Program-made: the position numbers and the translations under genes
Source: Verrucosispora sioxanthis
Lineage (GTDB): Bacteria; Actinomycetota; Actinomycetes; Mycobacteriales; Micromonosporaceae
Assembly: GCF_010560025.1 (NCBI RefSeq)
Contig: NZ_SAIY01000008.1
Coordinates: forward strand, 236,573-300,572
Length of the DNA: 64,000 nt
Direction of reading: 5' to 3'
In this document: piece by piece, positions 19,528 through 28,827 of the stretch
How positions within the stretch are numbered: position 1 is the stretch's first letter
How the letters are laid out: every line of letters begins with the position of its first letter
Notes under the pieces: model-generated
Database searches by the model: none
Told to the model about the DNA's origin: nothing
Seen by the model: only the letters and a program-made list of their open reading frames with translations

Positions 19528-20178
19528 TCAGCCGCGCTCGGCCATCCTGGTCATGTATTCCGCCACCTCGCGCTGCCCCCCGGCTGCTTCCTGGAAGTGT
19601 CGGCACACCTGGCCCTGTGTCTCACGGTTCTGTTCCTGACTGAGCTTGAAAATCGCCTCGGAGCGGGTGACGGTGAAACGAAAGGCGCCAACCCCGGGCA
19701 GAATCCGGCGGAAGTGGCCCATCGAATCGGTCATGTCCCAACCGTTTCCGAAGTCGGCCTCCAGAGTCCCCGCGGTCGCCCGCACCACCGACAGCGTCTC
19801 CTCCGCGGACTCGATCGGCTCGATCACGCCGCGCAACTGCACCGCGGTGTAGTTCCAGGTCGGCGCCGCGGGCGTGAACGGGTACAGCGTCGGCGAGACG
19901 TATCCGTGCGGGCCGGCGAAGCTGAGCACCGCGGGCGTGCCGGTGCGCAGCGCCTTCCACTGCGGATTCGCCCGGTTCATGTGACCGAGCAGCGTGGTGC
20001 CGGTCAGGTCCGGCGAGTCATGGGCGGCCGCGGCCGGATCCGCGATGACCGGCAGGTGAGTGCCGAACGGCCCGTCCGCGTCGGCACCGTTGGTCATCAA
20101 CAACGCCAGCGGATTCCGCCGAACCAGCTCCCGGATCCACTGTGGGTCCGGCTCCCGGTACATGCTGGGCACAAACAT
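19528..20178 (-). CDS. PaiB-like FMN-binding protein
   Basis: A 216-residue protein of the FMN-binding split-barrel PaiB family (named after the Bacillus sporulation/protease repressor). Family features: MFVPSMYREPDPQWIRELV at the N-terminus, NPLALLMTNG, THLPVI, LLGHMNRANPQWKAL, YVSPTLYP and TWNYTAVQLRG. Members are annotated as transcriptional regulators, but many may be flavin oxidoreductases, so its role here could be regulatory or catalytic. It lies between mbtH and the LmbU-type gene in the NRPS operon. The ATG has a very good GGAGGAG ribosome site upstream. Confidence 0.85.
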   Translation of the reverse strand: MFVPSMYREPDPQWIRELVRRNPLALLMTNGADADGPFGTHLPVIADPAAAAHDSPDLTGTTLLGHMNRANPQWKALRTGTPAVLSFAGPHGYVSPTLYPFTPAAPTWNYTAVQLRGVIEPIESAEETLSVVRATAGTLEADFGNGWDMTDSMGHFRRILPGVGAFRFTVTRSEAIFKLSQEQNRETQGQVCRHFQEAAGGQREVAEYMTRMAERG

Positions 20179-20211
20179 GACGCTCCACTCCTCCGCGAGA
20201 TACGACGACGG

Positions 20212-20427
20212 TCAGTTCGCCGCCATTGCCTCCCGCAGACTCCGCGGGCGCAGGTCGGTCCAGTTCTGCTCGACGAACTCCAGGCAGGCGGCCTTGACGT
20301 CCGCGCCGAAAACGACCCGCCAGCCGGCCGGCACCTCGGCGAAGACCGGCCACAGGGAGTGCTGGTCCTCGTCGTTGACCAGGACGTAGAAGCTGCCGTT
20401 CTCGTCATCGAAAGGGTTCGTGCTCAC
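20212..20427 (-). CDS. MbtH-like protein, NRPS adenylation partner
   Basis: A 71-residue member of the MbtH family, which binds adenylation domains and is often needed for their solubility and activity. The signature NPFDDENGSFYVLVNDEDQH, the SLWPVFAEVPAGW segment and the C-terminal WTDLRPRSLREAM are all present, with the conserved Trp residues. GTG start at 20427; an upstream AAGGA lies 9 nt away. It appears to be the first gene of the NRPS operon, just after the predicted promoter. Confidence 0.95.
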   Translation of the reverse strand: MSTNPFDDENGSFYVLVNDEDQHSLWPVFAEVPAGWRVVFGADVKAACLEFVEQNWTDLRPRSLREAMAAN

Positions 20428-20518
20428 GTGCCACCGTCCTTGAGATCGTCGCGAAATGACTCGGGTTCGAATCGAGATGACGCCCGACATTCAACGGCCG
20501 CCGAATAAATGCCAGGTC

Positions 20519-20549
20519 ATCGTAGGCGCCGGCCGCGGATACCTGTCAA
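20519..20549 (-). promoter_or_regulatory. Predicted promoter of the mbtH-NRPS operon
   Basis: In the 377-bp divergent region 20428-20804, the minus strand has a perfect TTGACA (20549-20544), a 19-nt spacer and TACGAT (20524-20519), about 90 nt before the mbtH start. The spacer contains CCGGCGCC; on the plus strand this overlaps CGCCGGCC, one base off CGCCGGCG, which I recall as the LmbU target. A GGTATC direct repeat flanks the -35 box at 19-bp spacing. I saw no comparably clear plus-strand promoter for the exporter genes and no ORF worth calling in this region. Confidence 0.5.
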
Positions 20550-20804
20550 GGATGGTGATACCCCTGTTCCGGAGGGCTCTCCCCCAACCATTTACGGGGC
20601 CCCTGTCGCAGAAACGGTCCCGCCGGGCCGGGCCCCTATTCTCGGCCGGCAACCCCTATAGGTGGCTTCGGGACGTAGACACCGCATTGGCGACAAATAC
20701 GCTTACTACTCGGCAGACGCTGAGCCGAACCATCCTGAGAGGGACGCCGGTGCCCGATCACGGCGGACGCGCTGCGTTTCGGACACGACGAGGACGGTGG
20801 AGAA

Positions 20805-21758
20805 GTGAGACGTTCAGCGGTTTCTGTTTCAGGACTGCGCAAGAGCTACGGCGACAAGGTGGTCCTCGACGGCATCGACTTCGACGTCCCCGCGGGATCG
20901 GTCTTCTCCCTGCTCGGCCCGAACGGGGCGGGCAAGACCACGACCGTGAACATCCTGACGACCCTGCTGCGAGCCGACGCCGGTACGGTGCACGTCGCCG
21001 GACACGACGTGACGACCGCGACCAGGCAGGTGCGCTCGGCCATCGGCGTGACCGGCCAGTTCGCCGCGGTGGACGAGCTGCTGTCGGGCCGGGAGAACCT
21101 ACGCCTGGTCGCCGACCTCAAGCACCTGCGCACCGGTGACACGGTCGTCACGCGGTTGCTGGAACGCTTCGACCTGGTGGCGGCGGCGGACAAGCTGGCC
21201 TCGACCTACTCGGGCGGCATGCGACGCAAGCTCGACCTGGCGATGACGCTCGTCGGCAACCCGGACATCATCTTCCTGGACGAGCCGACGACCGGCCTCG
21301 ACCCGCGTAGCCGGCGCACGATGTGGAGCATCGTCCGCGAGCTGGTCGCCGACGGCACCACCATCTTCCTGACCACCCAGTACCTGGAGGAAGCCGATCA
21401 GCTCGCCGACCAGGTGGCGGTCCTCAACGAGGGCCGGCTGGTCGCCCAGGGCACCCCCGAGCAGCTCAAGCGCCAGGTCCCCGGCGCACACCTGCAACTG
21501 CGGTTCGCCGAGGTGCACGACCTCGACGCGGCGGCCCGGATTCTGGGCACCGTCACCCGGGACGACGACGAGCTGACCCTGCAGGTGCCACACGACGGTG
21601 AGCCGCGGTCGCTGCTGGCCCTGCTCAACCGCCTCGACGAGCAGTCGATCAATCTCCGGGAGTTCGCCGTACGGACCCCCGACCTCGACGACGTCTTCCT
21701 GTCCCTGACCGAGCACTCCGCCACCAGCCGCCCGCGTGAGGAGGCGATCGTACGATGA
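20805..21758 (+). CDS. ABC exporter ATPase, DrrA-like
   Basis: A 317-residue nucleotide-binding subunit of a daunorubicin-resistance-type exporter. Walker A GPNGAGKTT, signature YSGGMRRKLD, Walker B IIFLDEPTTGLDP and the H-loop region are intact. The C-terminal domain ending in PDLDDVFLSLTEH is typical for DrrA proteins. It is coupled to the permease gene by an ATGA overlap, and the two should act as a membrane exporter giving self-resistance to the peptide. GTG start at 20805; GGAG lies only 2 nt upstream, so the start is not fully certain. Confidence 0.93.
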   Translation: MRRSAVSVSGLRKSYGDKVVLDGIDFDVPAGSVFSLLGPNGAGKTTTVNILTTLLRADAGTVHVAGHDVTTATRQVRSAIGVTGQFAAVDELLSGRENLRLVADLKHLRTGDTVVTRLLERFDLVAAADKLASTYSGGMRRKLDLAMTLVGNPDIIFLDEPTTGLDPRSRRTMWSIVRELVADGTTIFLTTQYLEEADQLADQVAVLNEGRLVAQGTPEQLKRQVPGAHLQLRFAEVHDLDAAARILGTVTRDDDELTLQVPHDGEPRSLLALLNRLDEQSINLREFAVRTPDLDDVFLSLTEHSATSRPREEAIVR

Positions 21759-22516
21759 GCAGTGTCGCGACCGCGTTCGGTGACTCGACCGTCATGCTGC
21801 GCCGCAACCTCCGGCACACCCTGCGCAACCCGACCACCGTGTTCAACGCGATCCTCTTCCCGATCGTGATCATGCTGATGTTCGTCAAGGTGTTCGGCGG
21901 CGCGTTCGACGTCGGCTCCAGCTACATCGACTACGCGACCCCGGGCCTGCTCGTGATGGCGGTCAGCTACGGGCTGGGGGCCACCGCGACGGAGGTGAAC
22001 TCCGACATGACCAAAGGCATCATCAATCGTTTCAAGGTCATGGACGTCTCTCGGGGTTCCGTGCTGACCGGGCACGTGATCATGACCACCCTGCGCTGCC
22101 TGGTGGCCTGCGCCGCCATCATCGGGGTTGCCTTCGGGTTGGGCTTCCGCCCCAGTGCCGGTCCCGTCGACTGGCTCGCCGCGATCGGCGTGATCGTGCT
22201 GCTCGGCTTCGCGGCCGGATGGCTCACCGTGGCGTTGGGGCTCGCCGCGAAGACCGTGGAGTCGGCCGGCATCGCCACCGTACCGCTGATCATGCTGCCG
22301 TTCCTGAGCAGCGCGTTCGTGCCAGCGGACTCGATGGGAGCCGGCATGCGGCAGTTCGCGGAGTACCAGCCGTTCACCCCGATCATCGAGACGCTGCGCG
22401 GACTGTTGATGGGCCAACCCTCGACCGGTAGCGCGTTGGCAGCCGTCGCCTGGTGTCTCGGGCTGGCGTTCATCGGATACCTGTGGTCGGTCTCCACCTT
22501 CAACAAGCGGGCGTGA
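21755..22516 (+). CDS. ABC-2 type exporter permease, DrrB-like
   Basis: A 253-residue integral membrane protein with about six hydrophobic segments, starting after a short cytoplasmic N-terminus that carries the usual RNLRHTLRNPTTVF element before the first helix. The ABC-2 signature region is visible around VPLIMLPFLSSAFVP and the closing YQPFTPIIETLRGLLMG. Its start codon overlaps the ATPase stop, so the pair forms one exporter. Confidence 0.92.
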   Translation: MSSVATAFGDSTVMLRRNLRHTLRNPTTVFNAILFPIVIMLMFVKVFGGAFDVGSSYIDYATPGLLVMAVSYGLGATATEVNSDMTKGIINRFKVMDVSRGSVLTGHVIMTTLRCLVACAAIIGVAFGLGFRPSAGPVDWLAAIGVIVLLGFAAGWLTVALGLAAKTVESAGIATVPLIMLPFLSSAFVPADSMGAGMRQFAEYQPFTPIIETLRGLLMGQPSTGSALAAVAWCLGLAFIGYLWSVSTFNKRA

Positions 22517-22593
22517 CACACCGAGCCTCGACAATGTAGTTGGGCTCGGGCACCACCGGGGCGAAACACCTCCGGTACCTCGGCCCCGTGGCG

Positions 22594-22624
22594 CCGGCTC
22601 GACGAACGTTGATCGCCGAGCCGG
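22594..22624. terminator. Stem-loop between the two exporter gene pairs
   Basis: An 8-bp perfect inverted repeat (CCGGCTCG / CGAGCCGG) with a 15-nt loop in the 185-bp gap between the first exporter permease and the second ATPase gene. No T-tract follows, so it may be a weak terminator or an mRNA-stability element. Confidence 0.35.
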
Positions 22625-22701
22625 TGCCGCACGGTCCACCTGCCGCACCGACCGGCCAACGCTCACCACCGCGGCACCCGCCTCTCTCCCTGGGAGTGAC
22701 A

Positions 22702-23658
22702 ATGACAGCGAACCCCGTCGAAATCGCCGACCTGCGCAAGTCGTTCGGCTCCGTCAAAGCGCTCGACGGCCTGCACCTGACCGTCCGTCCCGGTGAGATC
22801 GCCGGATTCCTCGGCCCCAACGGCGCCGGGAAGTCGACCACGATCCGGGTGCTGCTCGGCCTGCAGCGCCGCGACTCCGGTACCGCCCGGCTCTTCGGTG
22901 GCGACGCCTGGCGCGACGCCGTGGCCCTGCACCGCCGGCTCGCCTACGTTCCCGGTGACGTGAGCCTGTGGCCCAACCTCACCGGCGGCGAGGCCATCGA
23001 CTACCTGACCCGGCTGCACGACACTTCCGATCGGGCGGAGCGCCGAAAGCGCAAAGCCGCCCTGCTGGACAGCTTCGAGCTCGACCCGACCAAGAAGGCA
23101 CGCACGTACTCGAAGGGCAACCGCCAGAAGGTGGCGCTCGTGGCCGCCTTCCTCATCGACCCCGAGCTCTACATCTTCGACGAGCCGACCTCCGGCCTGG
23201 ACCCCCTGATGGAGGCGGTCTTCACCGAGCACGTACAGCGGGTCAAGGACGCGGGACGGGCGGTGCTGCTCTCCTCGCACATCCTGAGCGAGGTGGAGAA
23301 GGTCTGCGACACCGTCACGATCATCAGGAGTGGTCGCACGGTCGAGTCCGGCACCCTCGCCGAGCTGCGACACCTGACCCGTACCACGGTCAGCGCGCTG
23401 GTCGTCGACGACCCGGCGGCCATCACCGGACTCGCGGGTGTCCACGACGTCACCACCACCGCCGCGAGCGGTGACGTCACCAAGGTCGACCTCTCCGTCG
23501 ACAACGCACAGATCGGCGCGGTCCTGGCCGCGCTGTCGCGGCTGGACGTACGCGGTCTCACCGCCACCCCACCGTCGCTGGAGGAACTGTTCATGCGGCA
23601 CTACGGCGCGGACCCGACCGCGGCGGCGCCCCGGAACGTCGAGGCGGTGGCCCGATGA
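22702..23658 (+). CDS. ABC transporter ATPase, second exporter
   Basis: A 318-residue ATPase with Walker A GPNGAGKST and Walker B LYIFDEPTSGLDP. The signature motif reads YSKGNRQKVAL rather than SGG, which is common in this subfamily of antibiotic exporters. ATG 22702 has GGGAG 6 nt upstream; the longer open frame before it has no ribosome site. The gene is coupled by ATGA to the 560-residue permease. Together they resemble two-gene exporters beside polyketide and peptide antibiotic clusters. Confidence 0.92.
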   Translation: MTANPVEIADLRKSFGSVKALDGLHLTVRPGEIAGFLGPNGAGKSTTIRVLLGLQRRDSGTARLFGGDAWRDAVALHRRLAYVPGDVSLWPNLTGGEAIDYLTRLHDTSDRAERRKRKAALLDSFELDPTKKARTYSKGNRQKVALVAAFLIDPELYIFDEPTSGLDPLMEAVFTEHVQRVKDAGRAVLLSSHILSEVEKVCDTVTIIRSGRTVESGTLAELRHLTRTTVSALVVDDPAAITGLAGVHDVTTTAASGDVTKVDLSVDNAQIGAVLAALSRLDVRGLTATPPSLEELFMRHYGADPTAAAPRNVEAVAR

Positions 23659-25337
23659 GCACGCCGACCGCCGACGTCGCTCGGCAGGCGCCGCCCACCC
23701 GCCCCGCGACGACGCGGACTCCGGCAGCCACCGCCGCGCTGGCGGGCACCGGCTACCTCCTGCGGTTCATGTTGCGACGCAACCGGGTCCGACTGGCGGT
23801 CTGGACGGGCTCCCTGGTGGCGTTCTGCGGTTACTACGTGGTCGCCATCGCGGCGGTCTACCCCACCGCCGCCGACCGGCAGAACCGGGCCGACTCGATC
23901 GCGAACGCCGGTGGCACGCTGCTGGCCGGACCGGGTTACGGGCTGGAGGACTACACCATCGGCAGGATGTTCGCCAACGAGATGGCGCTGTGGTTGATGG
24001 CGCTCCTGGCGACGATGAACATCCTGCTGATCGCCCGCAACACGCGCGCCGAGGAGGCGAGCGGCCGCACCGAACTCGTCCGGGCCCTGCCCATCGGGCG
24101 ACACGCGGGTACCGTGGCGGCGTTCCTCATGGTATTGATCGCAGACGCCGCCTTCGCCCTGTTCGGCAGCGCGCTCATGATCAGCGCCGGGCAACTCGCC
24201 GCGGCGGACACCTTCACCCTCCTGACCGGGGTGGCGCTCACCGCCCTGGTCTTCGCCGCCATCACGACGGTGACCAGCCAGCTGACCGTGCACAGCCGCG
24301 GCGCCTCCGGCCTCGCCTTCGCGGCACTCGCCGCCGCCGTGCTGATCCGGGGCATCGGCGACATCCAGCAGGAACACGGCAGCTGGCTGTCCTGGCTGTC
24401 CCCGATCGCCTGGACACAGCAAGCCAGACCGTACGCGGACGTCCGGCTCTGGCCGCTCGGCCTGAGCGTGCTGGCGATCGTCGTGGTGCTGGTTGTCGGG
24501 GCCGTCCTGGCCTCCCGGCGTGACCTCGGGGGTGCCCTCCTGCACGGCAGGCCCGGCCCCGCCGCCGCCGCGCCGTCGCTGGCCAGCCCGTTCGCGCTCG
24601 TCGTCCGCCAGCAGCGCGGGGCCTTGCTGTGGTGGCTCGTGGGGTGTGTGGCGATGTTCGGCCCCGCCGGACTGTTCCTCGGCGCGGACTCCGGTGACGC
24701 CCTCCAGCGGATCGCCGAACAGAACGAACTCACCGAGACCATCTTCGGCGACGACCCGATCATGGCGTTCCTGGCCATCATGATGCTGCACAACGCGCTC
24801 GCCGTGGCCGTGTTCACCACCGCGTCGGTGCTGCGCGTGCAGACCGAGGAGGACGAGGGCCGGCTCGGGCTGGGGCTGTCCCGGCCCACGTCGAGGACCA
24901 ACGCGCTGCTCGCCCACCTGGCCGCCGCCGGGATCGGCGCGCTCGTGCTGCTCGTCGCCGGTGGTGCCCTGCCGCTCTGGCTCGGCGCCTCTCTCTCCGG
25001 CGGCGACACCAGTCTGCTGATCCTGCTGAAGAGTGCCGGTGCGTTCGCGCTCGGCATCGCGGTCCTGATCGCCGTCACCGCGGCGCTCTACGCCTGGGTT
25101 CCCCGGGCGAGCGCGCTCGCGTGGGTGTTCTGCGGGATCATCGTGGTGGAGCGGTTCTTCGGATCGGTCCTCCAGCTACCCACGGCGGTCAAGGCCCTCT
25201 CGCCGTTCTGGTGGGTCGGCAGCTACCCGAACGCGCCCCTGGATCCGGCGCACCTGGTGGGTCTCGGCGTGGTCGCGGCCGCGCTGTCGGCCCTGGCGGT
25301 GGCCGGTTTCCGCCGGCGTGACCTCAGCGCGGGCTGA
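23655..25337 (+). CDS. Large ABC exporter permease
   Basis: A 560-residue membrane protein with two halves, each with about six hydrophobic segments. The first half begins near YLLRFMLRRNRVRLAVWTGS and the second near LVVRQQRGALLWWLVGCV, an internal duplication seen in the large ABC permeases of actinomycete antibiotic exporters. It is coupled to the preceding ATPase. The transcript should end at the strong hairpin beginning 33 bp after the stop. Confidence 0.9.
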   Translation: MSTPTADVARQAPPTRPATTRTPAATAALAGTGYLLRFMLRRNRVRLAVWTGSLVAFCGYYVVAIAAVYPTAADRQNRADSIANAGGTLLAGPGYGLEDYTIGRMFANEMALWLMALLATMNILLIARNTRAEEASGRTELVRALPIGRHAGTVAAFLMVLIADAAFALFGSALMISAGQLAAADTFTLLTGVALTALVFAAITTVTSQLTVHSRGASGLAFAALAAAVLIRGIGDIQQEHGSWLSWLSPIAWTQQARPYADVRLWPLGLSVLAIVVVLVVGAVLASRRDLGGALLHGRPGPAAAAPSLASPFALVVRQQRGALLWWLVGCVAMFGPAGLFLGADSGDALQRIAEQNELTETIFGDDPIMAFLAIMMLHNALAVAVFTTASVLRVQTEEDEGRLGLGLSRPTSRTNALLAHLAAAGIGALVLLVAGGALPLWLGASLSGGDTSLLILLKSAGAFALGIAVLIAVTAALYAWVPRASALAWVFCGIIVVERFFGSVLQLPTAVKALSPFWWVGSYPNAPLDPAHLVGLGVVAAALSALAVAGFRRRDLSAG

Positions 25338-25370
25338 GCACCTGGTCGACCGCCCAGCGTCGGGCGGTTC

Positions 25371-25404
25371 CCGATGGCCCCGGCCCGACGGCCGGGGCCA
25401 TCGG
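25371..25404. terminator. Bidirectional terminator between convergent operons
   Basis: A perfect 15-bp inverted repeat (CCGATGGCCCCGGCC and its complement) around a CGAC loop, placed between the exporter operon and the antiporter gene that converge here. A second perfect hairpin, 7 bp with a 6-nt loop, lies just before it at 25349-25368. There is no T-tract, as is usual in very GC-rich actinomycetes. Confidence 0.85.
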
Positions 25405-25436
25405 CGCTACGGTCACGGCGACCACCAACCCCAGGT

Positions 25437-26648
25437 TCACCCGGTGGACGCCGGCGGCCGCCGGGCGTACCAGCGACGGCCCGGGGTGGCGGTGACACCG
25501 TGCACCACCGTGCTCGCCACCACCGCCAGGCTCCCGGCAGCCCACAACCGGGGGTCGGCGACCCCGTTGTCCTGACTGTGCGTGAGATAGAACAGCGCCG
25601 ACACCCCGACCGGGCCGAACCAGCCGAGAAACACCGTGCTCCGCCAGGACATCCCCAGGAGCGGCTGCAGCGCCAGCACCACCGGCAGCCGGCGCAGCAG
25701 CAGCACCGCGACGGCAAAGGCGACGACCGGCCACCCGAGCTCGACCCAGTCGCGCCACGGCACCTCGACGCCGAGCAGGAAGAACAGCGGCAACACCAGG
25801 TAGCGGGTCAGTGCGTCGTCGAGTCGCTGCTGCGACGCGCGGGAGCGGCCACCGACGACCCCGTTGTACGCGAGACCAGCGACGAAGACCGCGAGAATCC
25901 CGTCCGTGTACGCCAGCCGGGCGACTCCCAGCGCGGCGACGCCGAGCACGATCGTGAAGACCAGCAGGGAGCCCCGGTCCACGTCCTCCCGCTTCTCCGC
26001 GGCCAGGATGGCCCGGCCGGCGGTCCAGCCGACGGCCACGCCGATCACCAGCGCGCCGGCGACCGCCCAGATCACCTCCACGAGAGCACCACGCGACGAC
26101 CCGGACGTGACGGCGGACAGGGCGAGCACGACGAAGGCGAAGGCGAGGCCGTCGTTGGCGCCGGACTCGCCGCTGATGACCTGCCGCAACCGCGCCGGGA
26201 GTTCCCGGACGGCGGGCCGACCGGAGACGACGCTGGACGCCAGCACCGGGTCCGTCGGTGTCACGCACGCGCCGAGCAGCACCGCGAGGGCCAGCGGAAG
26301 ACCGAGGACGACCCAGGCCAGACCGGCGCTGACCACCGCCATGCCGACCATCGCGACCGCGAGCAGCACACCAACCGGACGGATCACCGACCGGTAGTCC
26401 GACAGCGGAAAACGCAGCGCCACCGCCATCAGCGAGATGGCCAGCAGTATCCGACTGGCCTCCAACATCAGCACCGTCGTCTCGCCGGCGGGCAGGTCGA
26501 TCAGGCCGAACACCGGACCGGCGAGGACACCCAACGACAGCGCGAGCAGCGGCTCACTGACCGGTGCCCGTCGCACGGCACTGGACCAGAAGGCCAGCAA
26601 CAGCGCCAGGACCCCCACCAGGGCGTAGCTCAGATGCAGCCGATTCAT
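25437..26648 (-). CDS. Na+/H+ antiporter, CPA1 family
   Basis: A 403-residue polytopic membrane protein with about 12 hydrophobic segments. The ion-binding regions CVTPTDPVLAS and GESGANDGLAFAF, with the paired Asn-Asp, are characteristic of the CPA1 antiporters. Such antiporters occur beside several peptide antibiotic clusters (for example glycopeptides and ramoplanin), so it may belong to the neighbouring cluster, though it could also be a housekeeping gene. It is transcribed toward the exporter operon and separated from it by the terminator. Confidence 0.9.
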   Translation of the reverse strand: MNRLHLSYALVGVLALLLAFWSSAVRRAPVSEPLLALSLGVLAGPVFGLIDLPAGETTVLMLEASRILLAISLMAVALRFPLSDYRSVIRPVGVLLAVAMVGMAVVSAGLAWVVLGLPLALAVLLGACVTPTDPVLASSVVSGRPAVRELPARLRQVISGESGANDGLAFAFVVLALSAVTSGSSRGALVEVIWAVAGALVIGVAVGWTAGRAILAAEKREDVDRGSLLVFTIVLGVAALGVARLAYTDGILAVFVAGLAYNGVVGGRSRASQQRLDDALTRYLVLPLFFLLGVEVPWRDWVELGWPVVAFAVAVLLLRRLPVVLALQPLLGMSWRSTVFLGWFGPVGVSALFYLTHSQDNGVADPRLWAAGSLAVVASTVVHGVTATPGRRWYARRPPASTG

Positions 26649-26815
26649 TCCCGGTCGTTACCCGTAGCCTCCCGCGGCATACCAGCCGGCCGCCGCCCCG
26701 ACGGGTGGACCGTCCCGGTCCTGGACCGCTCGGTCCCGACCAGCCCCGGTGAGGTCGCCACGGCCTGGATGCCGCACCCGGCCGAGGACGGTGAGCAGAC
26801 GCCCTTTCTTCCTGC

Positions 26816-28126
26816 TCAGGCGTCGCCGGAGACCGATGCGGGCGTCGGCGTCGATGCGGCCGGTCGCGGGCTCGTCCGGACCGGCAGCCGAACGGCGAAC
26901 CGGGCACCCCGACCGGGGTGGCTGCGGGCGTCGATGGTGCCCCCGTGCCCGGTGACCACCTCCCGCAGCAGCGCCAACCCGAGCCCGGTATGCCGTTTGT
27001 CCGGGCCCGCACCGCTGTGGAACCGGTCGAAGATCCGGTCGGCCGGATCGAAGCCGTTGCCGGTGTCGGCGACGATCAGCTCCGCCACGTCGTGGGCGGG
27101 CAGCCGCACGGTCACGTCGATCCGCCCGCCGGCCGGCGTGTGGGTCAGGGCGTTGGTCAGCAGCTCACTGATCACCCGCCGCAGCGCCGATTCCACCCCG
27201 GAGACCGGGACCGGCACGTCCGGGCGGCTGAAGGTGAGCAGCACACTCTGCTCGCCGGCCCGGTCGTTCTCGGCGAGCACCGCGGCCTCGGCGACGGCCG
27301 CCAGGTCCACCGGATCGGCGACCGCACCGTCACCCGGCGCCGCGGCCAGCCGGGCGGAGAGCAGCAGGTCGTTGACGACCTCGCCGAGCCGTCTGGTGGT
27401 GCCGGTCAGGCGGTTCAGCTCCGACTGGTACTCCACGGGCACACCGGCCGCGCGGGCCCGCCGCGCCAGCAACTGGGCCCGGGTGTGCACCTGCGCGATG
27501 GGCGTACGCAGTTCGTGGCTGACGTCGGCGATGAACCGGCGCTGCCGGGCGAGGGAGTCGGCCAGCGGCGCGACGGCGAGCCGGCCCACCACCGCCCCGC
27601 TGGCGACGGCCACGACCAGCCCGAGCAGTTCCGCGACGGCGAGCGCGACGAGCAGGTGACGCCGGTCGGCGAGCTGGTACCGGGCGTCGAAGATCGCCTG
27701 CACGACGTCCTCGCCACGGGTCTGGGTCAGCACGAAGTAGACCGTGCCGTGGCGCTCGATCGTCGTCTCGGACGGGATTCCGGTGCGGGCCGTGGTGCTC
27801 ATCGCCGCCGCGAGCGGGAACCCGGACGGTGCCGGCACCGCGCCGCCGGAGATCTCACCGTCGTGGAGCAGGAAGAGCCAGGTGCAACCGGGTGGACCGG
27901 ACGGGTCGCCCCGGCTGGCCGTGTAGGCGAGTTCCCGCTTGATCTGGCGCTCCTGGCCACGGATCAGCATGCCGTAGGAGAGCACGCCGACCGCCGTGAC
28001 CAGGACGGTCACCGCGAGCCCGACCAGCAGGCCGACCCGGCGACGGGCCCGGGCCACCACGATCCGCTCGGCCGCCAGCCAGGAGAGGCCGGCGGGCGCC
28101 GTCCGTGCCCTTCGCCACGGTGTCAC
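26816..28126 (-). CDS. Sensor histidine kinase
   Basis: A 436-residue membrane kinase. Two transmembrane segments (about 30-52 and 160-185) bracket a ~100-residue extracytoplasmic domain with one Cys. The H-box FIADVSHELRTP lies near residue 205, the N-box reads ELLTNALTHTP, and the G-boxes are VADTGNGFDP and HTGLGLALL. GTG 28126 overlaps the response-regulator stop (GTGA), so the two are made together. The signal sensed is unknown; the position beside exporters and biosynthesis genes would suit a stress or product sensor. Confidence 0.93.
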   Translation of the reverse strand: MTPWRRARTAPAGLSWLAAERIVVARARRRVGLLVGLAVTVLVTAVGVLSYGMLIRGQERQIKRELAYTASRGDPSGPPGCTWLFLLHDGEISGGAVPAPSGFPLAAAMSTTARTGIPSETTIERHGTVYFVLTQTRGEDVVQAIFDARYQLADRRHLLVALAVAELLGLVVAVASGAVVGRLAVAPLADSLARQRRFIADVSHELRTPIAQVHTRAQLLARRARAAGVPVEYQSELNRLTGTTRRLGEVVNDLLLSARLAAAPGDGAVADPVDLAAVAEAAVLAENDRAGEQSVLLTFSRPDVPVPVSGVESALRRVISELLTNALTHTPAGGRIDVTVRLPAHDVAELIVADTGNGFDPADRIFDRFHSGAGPDKRHTGLGLALLREVVTGHGGTIDARSHPGRGARFAVRLPVRTSPRPAASTPTPASVSGDA

Positions 28127-28827
28127 AACTCACCGAGCCGGTAGCCGAGGCCGTGCACCGTGCGGACCGCCGTCCGGCCGAGTTTGCGGCGCAGGTAGTA
28201 CACGTAGGTGTCGACGATGGAGGTGGCCTCCGCCGCGTCGAAGACCCGGCGGCGCAGCTCGGCGCGGGTGTGCACCGACCGGGGTCGGACGGCGAGCACG
28301 CGGAGCAGTTCGAACTCCCGGGCGGAGAGCGCCACCCGGCGGCCGTCGGCGAGCACCACGTCGCGCAGGCCGAGGTCGAGTCGGCCGGTACCGATCGGCA
28401 GCGCCTCGGCACCGTCCGACGTGCGTCTGCACAACGCCCGGATCCGGGCGCTCAGTTCGTCCAGGTCGAACGGCTTGATCAGGTAGTCGTCGGCGCCCGC
28501 GTTCAGGCCGGCGACCCGGTCGTCGACGGTGCCGAGCGCGGTGAGCAGCAACGCGCGGGCCCCGATCGCGCGGGAACGCAACCGGGTCAGCAGGTTGAGC
28601 CCGTCGAGCGCCGGCAGCAGCCGGTCGATCACCATCACGTCGTAGGGCCGGGTGAGGCCGAGGTGCAGGCCCCGTTGCCCGTCTCGCGCCACGTCGACCT
28701 GGTAGCCCTCGTCGGCGAGTACCTCGGTGAGCATGTCCGCGAGTTCCGCGTCGTCCTCGACCAGAAGCAGCCGGTGTACGCCTGGTGATACCTCGCTTAC
28801 CTGTAGCACATGTCGAGAATCCCACAC
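28123..28827 (-). CDS. OmpR-family response regulator
   Basis: A 234-residue regulator: receiver domain (LLLVEDDAELA, phospho-acceptor Asp 68 in MVIDRLLPALDG, Lys in IKPFD) and a C-terminal winged helix (LSAREFELLRVL, VDTYVYYLRRKLG, VHGLGYRL). GTG 28827 is used here; a second GTG at 28809 would remove six residues without touching the domain. It follows the P450 gene by 74 bp in the same direction and may be cotranscribed with the aromatic-acid operon. Confidence 0.92.
   Translation of the reverse strand: MWDSRHVLQVSEVSPGVHRLLLVEDDAELADMLTEVLADEGYQVDVARDGQRGLHLGLTRPYDVMVIDRLLPALDGLNLLTRLRSRAIGARALLLTALGTVDDRVAGLNAGADDYLIKPFDLDELSARIRALCRRTSDGAEALPIGTGRLDLGLRDVVLADGRRVALSAREFELLRVLAVRPRSVHTRAELRRRVFDAAEATSIVDTYVYYLRRKLGRTAVRTVHGLGYRLGEL

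Noticed and set aside
23601..25078. Long minus-strand ORFs inside the exporter permease gene
   Set aside because: Shadows of a clearly hydrophobic, coupled permease on the plus strand.
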